A program made the translations under genes and the position numbers. From Providencia sp. R33 (GTDB lineage: Bacteria > Pseudomonadota > Gammaproteobacteria > Enterobacterales > Enterobacteriaceae): a stretch of 64,000 nt of DNA. Of the stretch, positions 52,395-60,597 are shown one piece after another; the stretch's first letter is position 1; each line of letters begins with the position of its first letter. Below the pieces are notes generated by a model. It ran no database searches, had not been told where the DNA came from, and saw only the letters and a list, made by a program, of their open reading frames with translations. The stretch is taken from contig NZ_CP072453.1 of NCBI RefSeq assembly GCF_019343475.1, forward strand, positions 4,030,001 through 4,094,000, in the 5' to 3' direction.

Positions 52395-53810
52395 TTAAGC
52401 CTTTTCGCTATGCTCTAAATTTTTTAGCTGATTTTTTAATTGAGTAAAACGGGTTTCTTCTTTTTTTATTTCTACTTGAAGGTGGCCTAAATCATTAAGG
52501 GTTTTCTCTACACCTTTTAGTTTAGCATCTAAATTTTTAGTGTCTGGTTTTTTATCATTTAATATTTTTTGTTTTGAATTTTCATTTAATTGGAAGTTAT
52601 ATTCCTTGCTAATATGCATGTCTCGTAACATTGTTGCTCTATTGATATATATTTTCCCATTAAATTGATACGTTATTTTCTTCGGTTTCACCGTAATATG
52701 TGTTTTTTTATGGTGCTCTTCTATTTTTTTTGATTTTGAATTCTCTAACTCATGACTTTTTTTATTAATAATATTATTTTTATTCTGATTCTCAGTTTCT
52801 TCTGAACTATAACCTGATTCATCGGTTGTTTCTGAATAATAGCCTGAGGAATTAGAATTTAGACTCTCATTACTATTGAAAATATTTTTTTCAGATGTGA
52901 TTTTTATGGTTTTTTCTTCATTTTTTTTAAGGGCGCTGAGTTGGTTATTTAATTTATTAATAACTTCATTCATAGTTTCAATGGTAGCGCTAAATGTAGT
53001 ATCTCTTTTATTAGATGGAGAGGAAATACATTCATTAATTAAATTTTGGGTGGATTTGGTATATTTAAATTTATCACCTAATTTGTTAAAATCTTTACGG
53101 GATGATATCTCTTTTTCGAGCTCGTGAATTCTATTTTTTAGGTTCTTAGCTTGATTAAATTGTTCTTTATCCTTACCTGAAAATGATATAGGAGGGTTTT
53201 TTTCTTCGTTTACTGTTTCTGCATTTTGTTTGTTAGTTTTTTGTATTTCAGTCATTTCATTTTTATTATAAAACTTAACGCTGTATAAATCTTCCTTTCT
53301 AGGGTTAAGTTTGTTTTTAACTACTAAAGCTTGAATCTTCCCTGTTGATTGTACTTTTTCAATCGAATTATAAAAGAATTGTTTTATTTTATTGATACCA
53401 AAATCGTTAATTAAAAAATTTTTTCGGTCTATGTTAATTAATTCAGCATTAGAGTTGGTGGTTTTCATAGGTGTATATTCCAGTTTAATTTTTATTGGCG
53501 TATTATTTTTTATAGTGATGTTGTTTTTAACGATATTTGATGGGGAAATTAAATCATCTTCATGATAGGTATAAGGTAATAATAGTTTTTCAACAGGTGG
53601 TGAATAGGGGAGGCGATTTAGCTCGGGTTGTGCTCTTTCTTGAAACTCACAAGTCAGAGTCGCGAAGTTTATTTTCTTATAATTCTCAGAATTGAATGTC
53701 TTAATAATACTTAAATTATCAATGATTGACGGGCTTCGGAAAACAATATTTTTATTACTTGTGTTATTCGATATTCTGGCTAATTTATTGACGTTGACAT
53801 CTAATTTCAC
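52395..53810 (-). CDS. Unknown 471-residue lysine/asparagine-rich protein with coiled coils and a tandem SGYxS repeat
   Basis: No known family is recognised. No signal peptide or membrane segment. Composition is very rich in K, N, E, S and I, and the DNA is far more AT-rich than the flanking argD and crp, suggesting transfer. Coiled-coil-like heptads lie at about 218-240, 280-300 and 428-468. Residues 321-340 hold two 10-residue units, SSGYYSETTD / ESGYSSEETE. A short ordered-looking segment ITYQFNGKIYINRATMLRDM is at about 379-398. Start appears to be GTG with AGGAG about 10 bp upstream. It occupies the argD-crp gap where E. coli has yhfK. Secreted effector or surface-associated roles are possible but unproven. 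Confidence 0.7.
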   Translation of the reverse strand: MKLDVNVNKLARISNNTSNKNIVFRSPSIIDNLSIIKTFNSENYKKINFATLTCEFQERAQPELNRLPYSPPVEKLLLPYTYHEDDLISPSNIVKNNITIKNNTPIKIKLEYTPMKTTNSNAELINIDRKNFLINDFGINKIKQFFYNSIEKVQSTGKIQALVVKNKLNPRKEDLYSVKFYNKNEMTEIQKTNKQNAETVNEEKNPPISFSGKDKEQFNQAKNLKNRIHELEKEISSRKDFNKLGDKFKYTKSTQNLINECISSPSNKRDTTFSATIETMNEVINKLNNQLSALKKNEEKTIKITSEKNIFNSNESLNSNSSGYYSETTDESGYSSEETENQNKNNIINKKSHELENSKSKKIEEHHKKTHITVKPKKITYQFNGKIYINRATMLRDMHISKEYNFQLNENSKQKILNDKKPDTKNLDAKLKGVEKTLNDLGHLQVEIKKEETRFTQLKNQLKNLEHSEKA

Positions 53811-54001
53811 AACAAATAATCTCCTAATAATGGTTAACTCCCATTATCTTAGTTTGATTATTAGTCAGAAAAATATAAAGAAACGACACTCATTAAAAAT
53901 GATATATAAAACAACCGTATTTTGGGGAAATAGCGTTATACTTAGGATATAACGCTATTCAAAAAGGTGCGCCCCACCAAGGGAGTGAGGCGAAAGGTTA
54001 A

Positions 54002-54634
54002 TTATCGTGTACCGTAAACAACAATGGTTTTACCATGCGCGGAGATTAAGTTTTGATCTTCCAGCATTTTCAAAATACGGCCGACAGTTTCACGGGAACA
54101 ACCAACGATTTGGCCAATTTCCTGACGGGTGATTTTGATTTGCATCCCGTCTGGATGCGTCATGGCATCAGGTTGTTTGGCTAGATTCAGTAACGTTTGT
54201 GCAATACGACCTGTCACGTCTAAGAAGGCGAGGTTGCCCACTTTTTCTGACGTGGTTTGTAGGCGGCTTGCCATTTGCGCAGAGAGGCGCATTAAGATAT
54301 CAGGGTTAACCTGAATCAATTGACGGAATTTTTTGTAAGAAATTTCAGCAACTTCGCAGGCGATTTTTGCTCTAACCCACGCAGTACGTTCTTGCCCTTC
54401 TTCAAATAATCCAAGCTCACCAATGAAATCCCCCTGATTCAGGTAGGAGAGGATCATTTCTTTGCCTTCTTCATCTTTGATTAAAACAGCCACTGAACCT
54501 TTAACTATGTAGTAAAGGGTTTCTGCTTTCTCACCCTGATGGATCAGTGTGCTCTTGGATGGATACTTATGAATATGGCAGTGTGACAAAAACCATTCAA
54601 GAGTAGGGTCTGTTTGTGGCTTGCCGAGAACCAT
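54002..54634 (-). CDS. crp: cAMP receptor protein (CRP), global regulator
   Basis: 210 residues, the E. coli length. N-terminal cAMP-binding barrel with GELGLFEEGQERTAWVRAK (phosphate-binding Arg and Glu), long dimer helix, and C-terminal HTH ITRQEIGQIVGCSRETVGRILKML. cAMP-activated regulator of carbon source genes; candidate target in this window is the murQ/murR region. Divergent from yhfA. Confidence 0.98.
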   Translation of the reverse strand: MVLGKPQTDPTLEWFLSHCHIHKYPSKSTLIHQGEKAETLYYIVKGSVAVLIKDEEGKEMILSYLNQGDFIGELGLFEEGQERTAWVRAKIACEVAEISYKKFRQLIQVNPDILMRLSAQMASRLQTTSEKVGNLAFLDVTGRIAQTLLNLAKQPDAMTHPDGMQIKITRQEIGQIVGCSRETVGRILKMLEDQNLISAHGKTIVVYGTR

Positions 54635-54990
54635 TAGCGTTATCCTCTGTATGTTATTGCAGCCATCCGGAAAAAGCGTACCAGAAAGGCTGGCTTTAAA
54701 GTCACTAGCTTAGCATATTAATTTGTCTTATATACCCTAAATAATAGGAAGAGCAACATTGCATCAATCGCTTTTCATGGTTAGGGTAAACAAATTGATA
54801 TCAACACTATAATATAATCAAATACAACGTTGAGTTTTGATCTTAATCCTATCAACTAAGTATTGTTTGTAGCATATTCAATACAGAAAGTCTTCCCTGT
54901 ATCGCTTCAGCAGAATAAAGCTGATATAACATTCATTATATCTATGGAACAATGTAGCCTTTAAATCGATTTCATTTCAAGGGGAATAAA
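54635..54990. other. Divergent crp/yhfA intergenic region
   Basis: About 356 bp, AT-rich, no credible ORF. It should contain the crp and yhfA promoters. I find no complete TGTGA-N6-TCACA site, so CRP autoregulation is not visible as a consensus element. An AAGGGG ribosome site precedes yhfA. Confidence 0.5.
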
Positions 54991-55392
54991 ATGGAAGCAA
55001 GAGTTAAATGGGTAGAAGGACTCTCTTTTTTAGGTGAGTCAGCGTCAGGCCACCAAGTGATGATGGATGGTAACGCAGGCGATAAAGCACCAAGCCCAAT
55101 GGAGATGGTGTTAATGGCAGCGGGCGGTTGTAGCGCGATTGACGTGGTATCCATCTTACAAAAAGGTCGTAATGACATTACCGACTGTGAAGTGAAATTA
55201 ACCTCCGAGCGTCGCGAAGAAGCGCCACGCTATTTCGTTAAAATTCATTTGCATTTTATTGTAACAGGGAATGAATTAACGGATAAAGCCGTTGAACGTG
55301 CGGTTCAACTTTCGGCTGAAAAATATTGTTCGGTCGCGTTGATGTTAGAAAAAACTGTGGAAGTGACCCACAGCTTTGAAATAAGAAATTAA
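54991..55392 (+). CDS. yhfA: OsmC-family protein YhfA
   Basis: 133 residues; E. coli YhfA has 134. OsmC/Ohr fold with the two redox-type cysteines in AAGGCSAIDVVSIL and AEKYCSVALML. Family members reduce organic hydroperoxides, but YhfA's own role is not established. Divergent from crp, as in E. coli. Confidence 0.93.
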   Translation: MEARVKWVEGLSFLGESASGHQVMMDGNAGDKAPSPMEMVLMAAGGCSAIDVVSILQKGRNDITDCEVKLTSERREEAPRYFVKIHLHFIVTGNELTDKAVERAVQLSAEKYCSVALMLEKTVEVTHSFEIRN

Positions 55393-55428
55393 AAATAAAT
55401 TTAATTATTATTAATATATTTGAATTGA

Positions 55429-55461
55429 AAGATGCTTATCTTAATTAATGGTAAGCATCTT
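55429..55461. terminator. Terminator between convergent yhfA and prkB
   Basis: AAGATGCTTA (55429-55438) pairs with TAAGCATCTT (55452-55461), then GTTTAAT on plus; on minus the tail is TCAATTC. Confidence 0.65.
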
Positions 55462-55482
55462 GTTTAATAATCAAAAAGCAAT

Positions 55483-56349
55483 TTAGCTATGTTTTTGACT
55501 AATTAGTTTTTCAACTATTGGTGTCATAATTAATTCCATCGCTAAGCCTAATTTCCCTCCAGGTACCACAATAGTATTCATCGCAGAGATAAAAGAGCCT
55601 GATATCATTGATAGCAGGTAGGGAAAATCGATCTGTTCAAGCCCACGAAAGCGAATAACGATAAAGCTTTCATCTTGTGAAGGAATGGCTTTCGCTGAAA
55701 ATGGGTTTGAGGTATCCACAGTCGGTACGCGTTGGAAGTTAATATGAGTACGGGAAAATTGTGGTGTAATGTAGTTAATGTAGTCACCCATCGAACGTAC
55801 CACTGAATCCATTACCGCTTCTCGGGAGTGCCCGCGCTCCGTAGTGTCTCTGATGAGCTTTTGTATCCACTCTAAGTTCACGATAGGCACAACACCGACA
55901 AGTAAATCAACATGTTGCGCGACATTGTGCTCAGGTGTCACTATCCCACCGTGTAAGCCCTCATAGAACAGCACATCCGTTTTTTCGGGTAACGATTCCC
56001 AAGGGGTGAATGTACCTGGTTGTAAACCATAAGGAACTGCTTCGTCATAGGTATGTAGGTATTTTCGTGATTTCCCACAGCCCGTTTTGGCGTAATCCAC
56101 CAGTGTTTGCTCAAGTAGCGCAAAGTCATTGGCTTCTGGGCCAAAATAACTAATATGGCGGCCTTGTTCTCTGGCTTTGCGGATCGCCATATCCATTTCA
56201 GGGCGAGTATAACGATGGAAGCTGTCACCTTCTAGCGTGGCAGATTGGATATTTAATTGATGGAATATTTTACGGAATGCTTGGCTAGTTGAGGTTGTGC
56301 CGGCACCGCTTGAACCAGTGATGGCAATAATCGGGTGTTTTTTGGACAT
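55483..56349 (-). CDS. prkB: Phosphoribulokinase-like protein PrkB
   Basis: 288 residues; E. coli PrkB has 289. P-loop AITGSSGAGTTSTSQAF (about 9-25), HRYTRPEMD, YFGPEANDF, and the Walker B-like VLFYEGLHGG. Related to Calvin-cycle phosphoribulokinase, though enterics lack that cycle and the substrate is unknown. Lies between yhfA and yheU, as in E. coli. Confidence 0.93.
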   Translation of the reverse strand: MSKKHPIIAITGSSGAGTTSTSQAFRKIFHQLNIQSATLEGDSFHRYTRPEMDMAIRKAREQGRHISYFGPEANDFALLEQTLVDYAKTGCGKSRKYLHTYDEAVPYGLQPGTFTPWESLPEKTDVLFYEGLHGGIVTPEHNVAQHVDLLVGVVPIVNLEWIQKLIRDTTERGHSREAVMDSVVRSMGDYINYITPQFSRTHINFQRVPTVDTSNPFSAKAIPSQDESFIVIRFRGLEQIDFPYLLSMISGSFISAMNTIVVPGGKLGLAMELIMTPIVEKLISQKHS

Positions 56350-56407
56350 AGCGGACTCCCTGTGTTGCGCTTATGGCCACTATTTCAGAAACAGCGAACG
56401 AAGCGGG

Positions 56408-56617
56408 TTAGCGGGCTTTAGGCATGAAATTAACGGATTCATGCAATTCTGACCAGACTAGCACAATTTCGCCAGAAACTAACTGCCGTTTCACATCGTT
56501 CACTTTATCTTGCAGGCTTTTTTCTTGGGCGCCGTAGTCGGTGCCCTCGCGTAACACATAGCTTTCAATCAGATTTTCCAGTGTTTCAGGCGCAAGCTCT
56601 CGCCAAGGAATAATCAT
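56408..56617 (-). CDS. yheU: YheU family protein (UPF0270)
   Basis: 69 residues. MIIPWRELAPETLENLIESYVLREGTDYG in pieces is the UPF0270 signature. Overlaps the end of yheT by 4 bp, so translation is coupled. Function unknown. Confidence 0.93.
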   Translation of the reverse strand: MIIPWRELAPETLENLIESYVLREGTDYGAQEKSLQDKVNDVKRQLVSGEIVLVWSELHESVNFMPKAR

Positions 56618-57597
56618 TCTTTTTCCTTATTTAAATAAGGGGTTAGCCATTGTGGAATTCGGGTTTCTAGCCACATTTTGGGCTTTCTTAATGTTCCACT
56701 CACAAAGCCCACGTGGCCACCATGCTCAGTCATTTGATATTCCACATTTTTAGGTAAATGTGATAAATCAGGGACCACTTCAGGTGCCATAAAGGGATCA
56801 TCTTTGGCATGAATAATTAATGTTGGCTTAGTGATATAAGCAAGCTTAGGGAGTGCACTGCATTTTTGATAATAATCCGTTGCATCATCAAAGCCATGAA
56901 TACGAGCGGTGATAACATCATCAAATTCACGAATGCGTTTTAGTTGTTTTAGCTGTAACAAATTTAATGGTAATGAACCAGGGTAGCGAACCAGTTTACG
57001 AGTTGCATTACGCTTTAAGCCATTGAGTAAATAGCGCTGATAAAATTGAGAAATCCCTTTTTCCATACGCAATGAACAGGCTTCCAACATTAATGGTGCG
57101 GAGACCACCACGCCAGCGTCCACATCGGCATTTTGACCGCTTTCAGCGAGATAACATGCTAACATATTACCACCAAGGGAATAACCCACAGCCGCTGTTG
57201 GTGCATCACCAAAGGTTTGTTTTAGCCAGCGTAAAAAATAGCGCGCATCAGTTGTTTCACCTGAATGATAGATGCGTTGTTGGCGATTGGGTTCGCCGCT
57301 GCAACCTCGAAAATGCATGATGACACCTAACCAACCTTGGTTTTGTGCGCTTTCTAACATGCCGTGGGCATAGGGGCTTTTAAAATTGCCTTCTAAGCCA
57401 TGAAAAATGACTAAACGCGGCTTATGTGCAGCGAGCTCAGGTTTCTCGCTCCAAGCAAGATCGATAAAATCGCCATCAGGCAATTCGAGTCTCTGCCAAA
57501 GAGGTTTAATTTTCGGTGTCCTGCGAAAAATTCTTGGCAACAAAGTTTGGAGGTGTGGATTCTTAGCCCAACTTATCGGACGAAAGTTTTCTGACAT
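56614..57597 (-). CDS. yheT: Alpha/beta-hydrolase YheT
   Basis: 327 residues. AB-hydrolase of the UPF0017 family. The nucleophile elbow is VGYSLGGNML (S140), the oxyanion segment IFHGLEGNFKSPYAHGM, and the late acid/His region LIIHAKDDPFMAPE and TEHGGHVGFV. Substrate unknown; presumed esterase. First gene of yheT-yheU, the E. coli order. Confidence 0.94.
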   Translation of the reverse strand: MSENFRPISWAKNPHLQTLLPRIFRRTPKIKPLWQRLELPDGDFIDLAWSEKPELAAHKPRLVIFHGLEGNFKSPYAHGMLESAQNQGWLGVIMHFRGCSGEPNRQQRIYHSGETTDARYFLRWLKQTFGDAPTAAVGYSLGGNMLACYLAESGQNADVDAGVVVSAPLMLEACSLRMEKGISQFYQRYLLNGLKRNATRKLVRYPGSLPLNLLQLKQLKRIREFDDVITARIHGFDDATDYYQKCSALPKLAYITKPTLIIHAKDDPFMAPEVVPDLSHLPKNVEYQMTEHGGHVGFVSGTLRKPKMWLETRIPQWLTPYLNKEKE

Positions 57598-57698
57598 AGC
57601 CTTATTTTATTTAATGGGGACTCTTGTGAGTCACATAACATACTGTTATTTTTTTGTGATGCAAGTAAACAAATTTGAGTTTGAGGATTAAAGTATAA

Positions 57699-58304
57699 AT
57701 GACACTGGGGCTGATTTTTTCACTTTTTACATTTCTATTCATTGCTGCAGTCACACCCGGCCCTAACAATATGTTGCTGACCTCAAGTGCAGCAAACTAT
57801 GGTTTTCGTCGTACTATCACACTCTGCCTAGGGATCATGCTGGGTATGCAGTCCATACTTTACCTCTCTGCATTTGGGATTGCTGCGCTTTTACTGCTAT
57901 ATCCCGCTATCCATATTGTCTTAAAAATTGCAGGGAGTATTTACTTATTGTGGCTCGCATGGAAAACCGCGACCGCAAATTATGCACCACTTAAAGCAAA
58001 TAGCGAAGTGGCAAAAAGCGTGACTTGGTATCAGGGCGGTTTATTGCAGTTTTTAAATCCAAAAGCATGGATGATGGGTTTAGGGGCTGTTGGCGGGTTT
58101 AGCCTGCCCGGTGAGTTATTTACTCAATCAATTATCATGATGAGTATCGCTTTTGTGATTGTGAATTTGGTGGCAGGCCTTATTTGGATGGGGTTTGGTT
58201 CGCTAATTAGCTTGTTTCTTCGTAGCCGCCGTGCATGGTTTATTTTTAACTGGACGATGGGATTGCTGACGGCACTGTGCGTACCATTAATTTGGTTGGA
58301 GTAA
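57699..58304 (+). CDS. LysE/RhtB-family amino acid exporter
   Basis: 201 residues with about six membrane segments. The family N-terminus FLFIAAVTPGPNNMLLTSSAAN and the LQFLNPKAWMMGLGAVGGF motif are clear. LysE-type proteins export amino acids; the substrate cannot be told. Divergent from yheT. No regulator of the LysR or Lrp type is adjacent. Confidence 0.9.
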   Translation: MTLGLIFSLFTFLFIAAVTPGPNNMLLTSSAANYGFRRTITLCLGIMLGMQSILYLSAFGIAALLLLYPAIHIVLKIAGSIYLLWLAWKTATANYAPLKANSEVAKSVTWYQGGLLQFLNPKAWMMGLGAVGGFSLPGELFTQSIIMMSIAFVIVNLVAGLIWMGFGSLISLFLRSRRAWFIFNWTMGLLTALCVPLIWLE

Positions 58305-58313
58305 TGCCTGTAG

Positions 58314-58343
58314 CCAAGAAGCTAAGTATGCTTAGCTTCTTGG
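58314..58343. terminator. Hairpin between convergent LysE-family and higBA genes
   Basis: 13-bp perfect stem CCAAGAAGCTAAG (58314-58326) / CTTAGCTTCTTGG (58331-58343), TATG loop. Tails lack long T-runs. Confidence 0.6.
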
Positions 58344-58348
58344 TATAT

Positions 58349-58993
58349 CTATATATGAAAAATATGGTCGTGACCTGTTGGTAATTCGATGGTTAGGCTA
58401 AGTTTCCCCCCCATCGCTTCGACGTAGCGTTTTAACGTGGCAAGCTTTAGGTCATTTCCCCGCCGTTCAATTTGTGTAATCGCAGGTTGCGAAATACCTA
58501 GGTTTTCAGCTAGCATTTTTTGGGAAATATTCAGTTCTTCTCGTAATAACTGGAGACCTGTTTCGAGTACCATTTCTTCAGTTAACGCTTTGATTCTAGA
58601 TTGGCTTTGAGGGGAACGTTCAGCAATTGCGTCACGCAGTGTTTTCATTTTTTTCTCCATGAGTGCAAGGTATGCCATAAATTCATTATCAGCAATTTGA
58701 ATCATTGTTTGATAAAAACGTTTGTTATTACTTTTATCTCCCGCACATAACACAATAGCTTGACGTTTGAAATCAAAGGCAAAAAATGCGCGTAGAGCCT
58801 TCCCCGAATGTTGAATTCTTAACTCTTTCATATTGCTATATTTAGAGCCTTTAATGGTATCAGCATAGGGGCGAGGCAGTTTAGGGCCATAGGCTTCTAG
58901 GTTCCCAAGAGCGGCTAAGACTTTCTCTTGAACGGGTACGTTTTGCTGATTTAGCCAATTTTCAAAATGAGAGGTTAGTATTACTGTCCACAC
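58349..58993 (-). CDS. HigB-HigA toxin and antitoxin fused in one reading frame
   Basis: 214 residues from a GTG at 58993 (reading WTVILTSHFENWL) with AAGGA 6 bp upstream; an ATG at 59008 also exists but overlaps this site. The first part (to about residue 114) is a HigB/Gp49-like ribosome-dependent RNase toxin: LPRPYADTIKGSKYSNMKEL, RIQHSGKALRAFFAFD, LCAGDK. The second part, from MKTLRDAIAERSPQ, is a HigA-like XRE regulator with HTH ISQKMLAENLGISQPAITQIE. Normally these are two genes. Internal ATG 58648 has its own GGAG 6 bp upstream, so free antitoxin may also be made. A palindromic operator lies at 59032-59049. Confidence 0.85.
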   Translation of the reverse strand: MWTVILTSHFENWLNQQNVPVQEKVLAALGNLEAYGPKLPRPYADTIKGSKYSNMKELRIQHSGKALRAFFAFDFKRQAIVLCAGDKSNNKRFYQTMIQIADNEFMAYLALMEKKMKTLRDAIAERSPQSQSRIKALTEEMVLETGLQLLREELNISQKMLAENLGISQPAITQIERRGNDLKLATLKRYVEAMGGKLSLTIELPTGHDHIFHI

Positions 58994-59031
58994 GATGCAT
59001 CCTTGCATAAGTGATAATCTATTGTTAAATT

Positions 59032-59049
59032 TATAAGCTATAGCTTATA
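59032..59049. promoter_or_regulatory. 18-bp perfect palindrome: candidate HigA operator in the promoter
   Basis: TATAAGCTATAGCTTATA is a perfect palindrome 40 bp ahead of the higBA start. On the minus strand TTGAAA and TAAATT flank it with 17-bp spacing, so it sits between -35 and -10. Suits autorepression by the XRE domain. Inference. Confidence 0.6.
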
Positions 59050-59060
59050 TTTTCAATACG

Positions 59061-59087
59061 AAAAAGCAGCCATCAGGCTGCTTTTTT
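59061..59087 (-). terminator. Rho-independent terminator of murQP
   Basis: AAAAAGCAGCC (59061-59071) pairs with GGCTGCTTTTT (59076-59086), ATCA loop. On the minus strand the stem ends in TTTTT followed by CG, downstream of murP. Confidence 0.75.
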
Positions 59088-59100
59088 GCTTAGAGCGAGA

Positions 59101-60570
59101 TTAACTTAAATCGACGCCTTTACTGCCAAACAGGTAAGTAAAGAGGAAACCACAGACATACGAAACCAGTATGCCGCCCGCATATACTGCCATCCCAGCG
59201 AGAACGCCTTGCCCTGAGGTCATTAAGGGAATAGCAATTAACCCTGATGGGCCAAACACCGTATTTAAACCGACAGGCAAACCCATCCATGCTACCGCAC
59301 CGATAAAGAACCCTCCTGCCGCGCCACCTAAACACGCAGTGACAAAGGGTTTGACGCGTGGAAGTGTGACACCGTAAATCAGTGGCTCACCAATACCTAA
59401 GAAGCCAGGGAACAGAGCACCACCAATTTGCCCACGGGTGACTGAGCCTTTTTTTGCTTTCACATATAAAGCAAGTGCTGCACCGACTTGGCCTGCACCC
59501 GCCATTGCCAGTATTGGGAACAGTGAGTTAAACCCTTGGGCGTCCACTAAGGCTACGTAAACAGGGATAAACCCTTGGTGAACCCCAAACATTACTGCGA
59601 TCAAGAACAGCCCTGCTAAAACTGCGGTTCCAATTGGGTTGCCGTTTAAGTGCATAAATAACCAAGACATTCCATCGAACAGCCAAACACCAATCGGCAT
59701 GATAAAGATAAAGGTAGCTGCTCCAACAATTAACAGAGTAATGGTTGAAGTCAGAATAATATCAAGGCTGGATGGAATAATTTTACGAACTTGTTTTTCT
59801 ACCCACGCCCCAAAAATACAGGCGATTAAAATCCCGATGATGTTACCGCGAGGGTCAATGTGCCAACCAAAGAAGTTCGACATCCCTGAATAGAAACCTT
59901 TTGTGGCTTCAGGGTCGTAACCTAAAATAAATAAGGCAGCAATAATTGCGCCGTTAACACCGCTCCCTCCAAAGGCTTTTTGGGCGTTGTAGCCAATTAA
60001 TAGCCCCATAAAGGTAAATAAACCTTTACCGAATATAGCAAGGTAGGCAATAGCGCTTTTTAACCAGCTCAACTGCTGGGAGTCTGGTGGGAATAAGTTT
60101 TCATTGGCGACTAACAGGCCGAGCAATGACGCGATCCCCATCAAGAGACCTGCACCAATAAACCCCGGAATTAATGGTGTAAAGATGGTGGCAAATTTTG
60201 ATAGGAAGCGGTGTACTGCACTGGTTTGTTTCTTTTTCAACTGCTGCTTATTGGCAGAGGCTATTTCGTTCAAGTCTTGAGTTTGATGAGGCAGTTCATC
60301 GTGCTCATCTTCTTCATCCTCTAGCATTTTGTTCATTAAGTCCGCAGCGGTTTGAGCTTTACCTGGGCCAAGGACAATTTGTAGCTGTTCGTCACTTTCA
60401 ATAACACCAAGCACACCTGCGATTTGCTTGAGTGCGGCTTTATCGACGAGTTGTTCATTGTTGAGTGTGAGTCGTAAGCGAGTCATGCAGTTACCCGCTA
60501 ATTTAATATTGCGACGACCCCCAACCTGTTGCAGGATCTGCTGCATCATTTCTATTGTTATTTTAGCCAT
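59101..60570 (-). CDS. murP: N-acetylmuramic acid PTS permease, EIIBC component
   Basis: 489 residues; E. coli MurP has 474. N-terminal EIIB with phosphorylation site C28 (LAGNCMTRLRL), an acidic/glutamine-rich linker (about 85-115), then an EIIC membrane domain of the glucose superfamily (GLFTFMGLLIGYNAQKAFGG in part; MFGVHQGFIPVY; GFLGIGEPLIYGVTLPRVKPF in part). No EIIA domain, so phosphate must come from a separate EIIA such as Crr. Imports MurNAc as MurNAc-6-phosphate for MurQ. Starts 27 bp after murQ. Confidence 0.95.
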   Translation of the reverse strand: MAKITIEMMQQILQQVGGRRNIKLAGNCMTRLRLTLNNEQLVDKAALKQIAGVLGVIESDEQLQIVLGPGKAQTAADLMNKMLEDEEDEHDELPHQTQDLNEIASANKQQLKKKQTSAVHRFLSKFATIFTPLIPGFIGAGLLMGIASLLGLLVANENLFPPDSQQLSWLKSAIAYLAIFGKGLFTFMGLLIGYNAQKAFGGSGVNGAIIAALFILGYDPEATKGFYSGMSNFFGWHIDPRGNIIGILIACIFGAWVEKQVRKIIPSSLDIILTSTITLLIVGAATFIFIMPIGVWLFDGMSWLFMHLNGNPIGTAVLAGLFLIAVMFGVHQGFIPVYVALVDAQGFNSLFPILAMAGAGQVGAALALYVKAKKGSVTRGQIGGALFPGFLGIGEPLIYGVTLPRVKPFVTACLGGAAGGFFIGAVAWMGLPVGLNTVFGPSGLIAIPLMTSGQGVLAGMAVYAGGILVSYVCGFLFTYLFGSKGVDLS

Positions 60571-60597
60571 ACTATTTTTCTCATTAAAATCCGCGGA

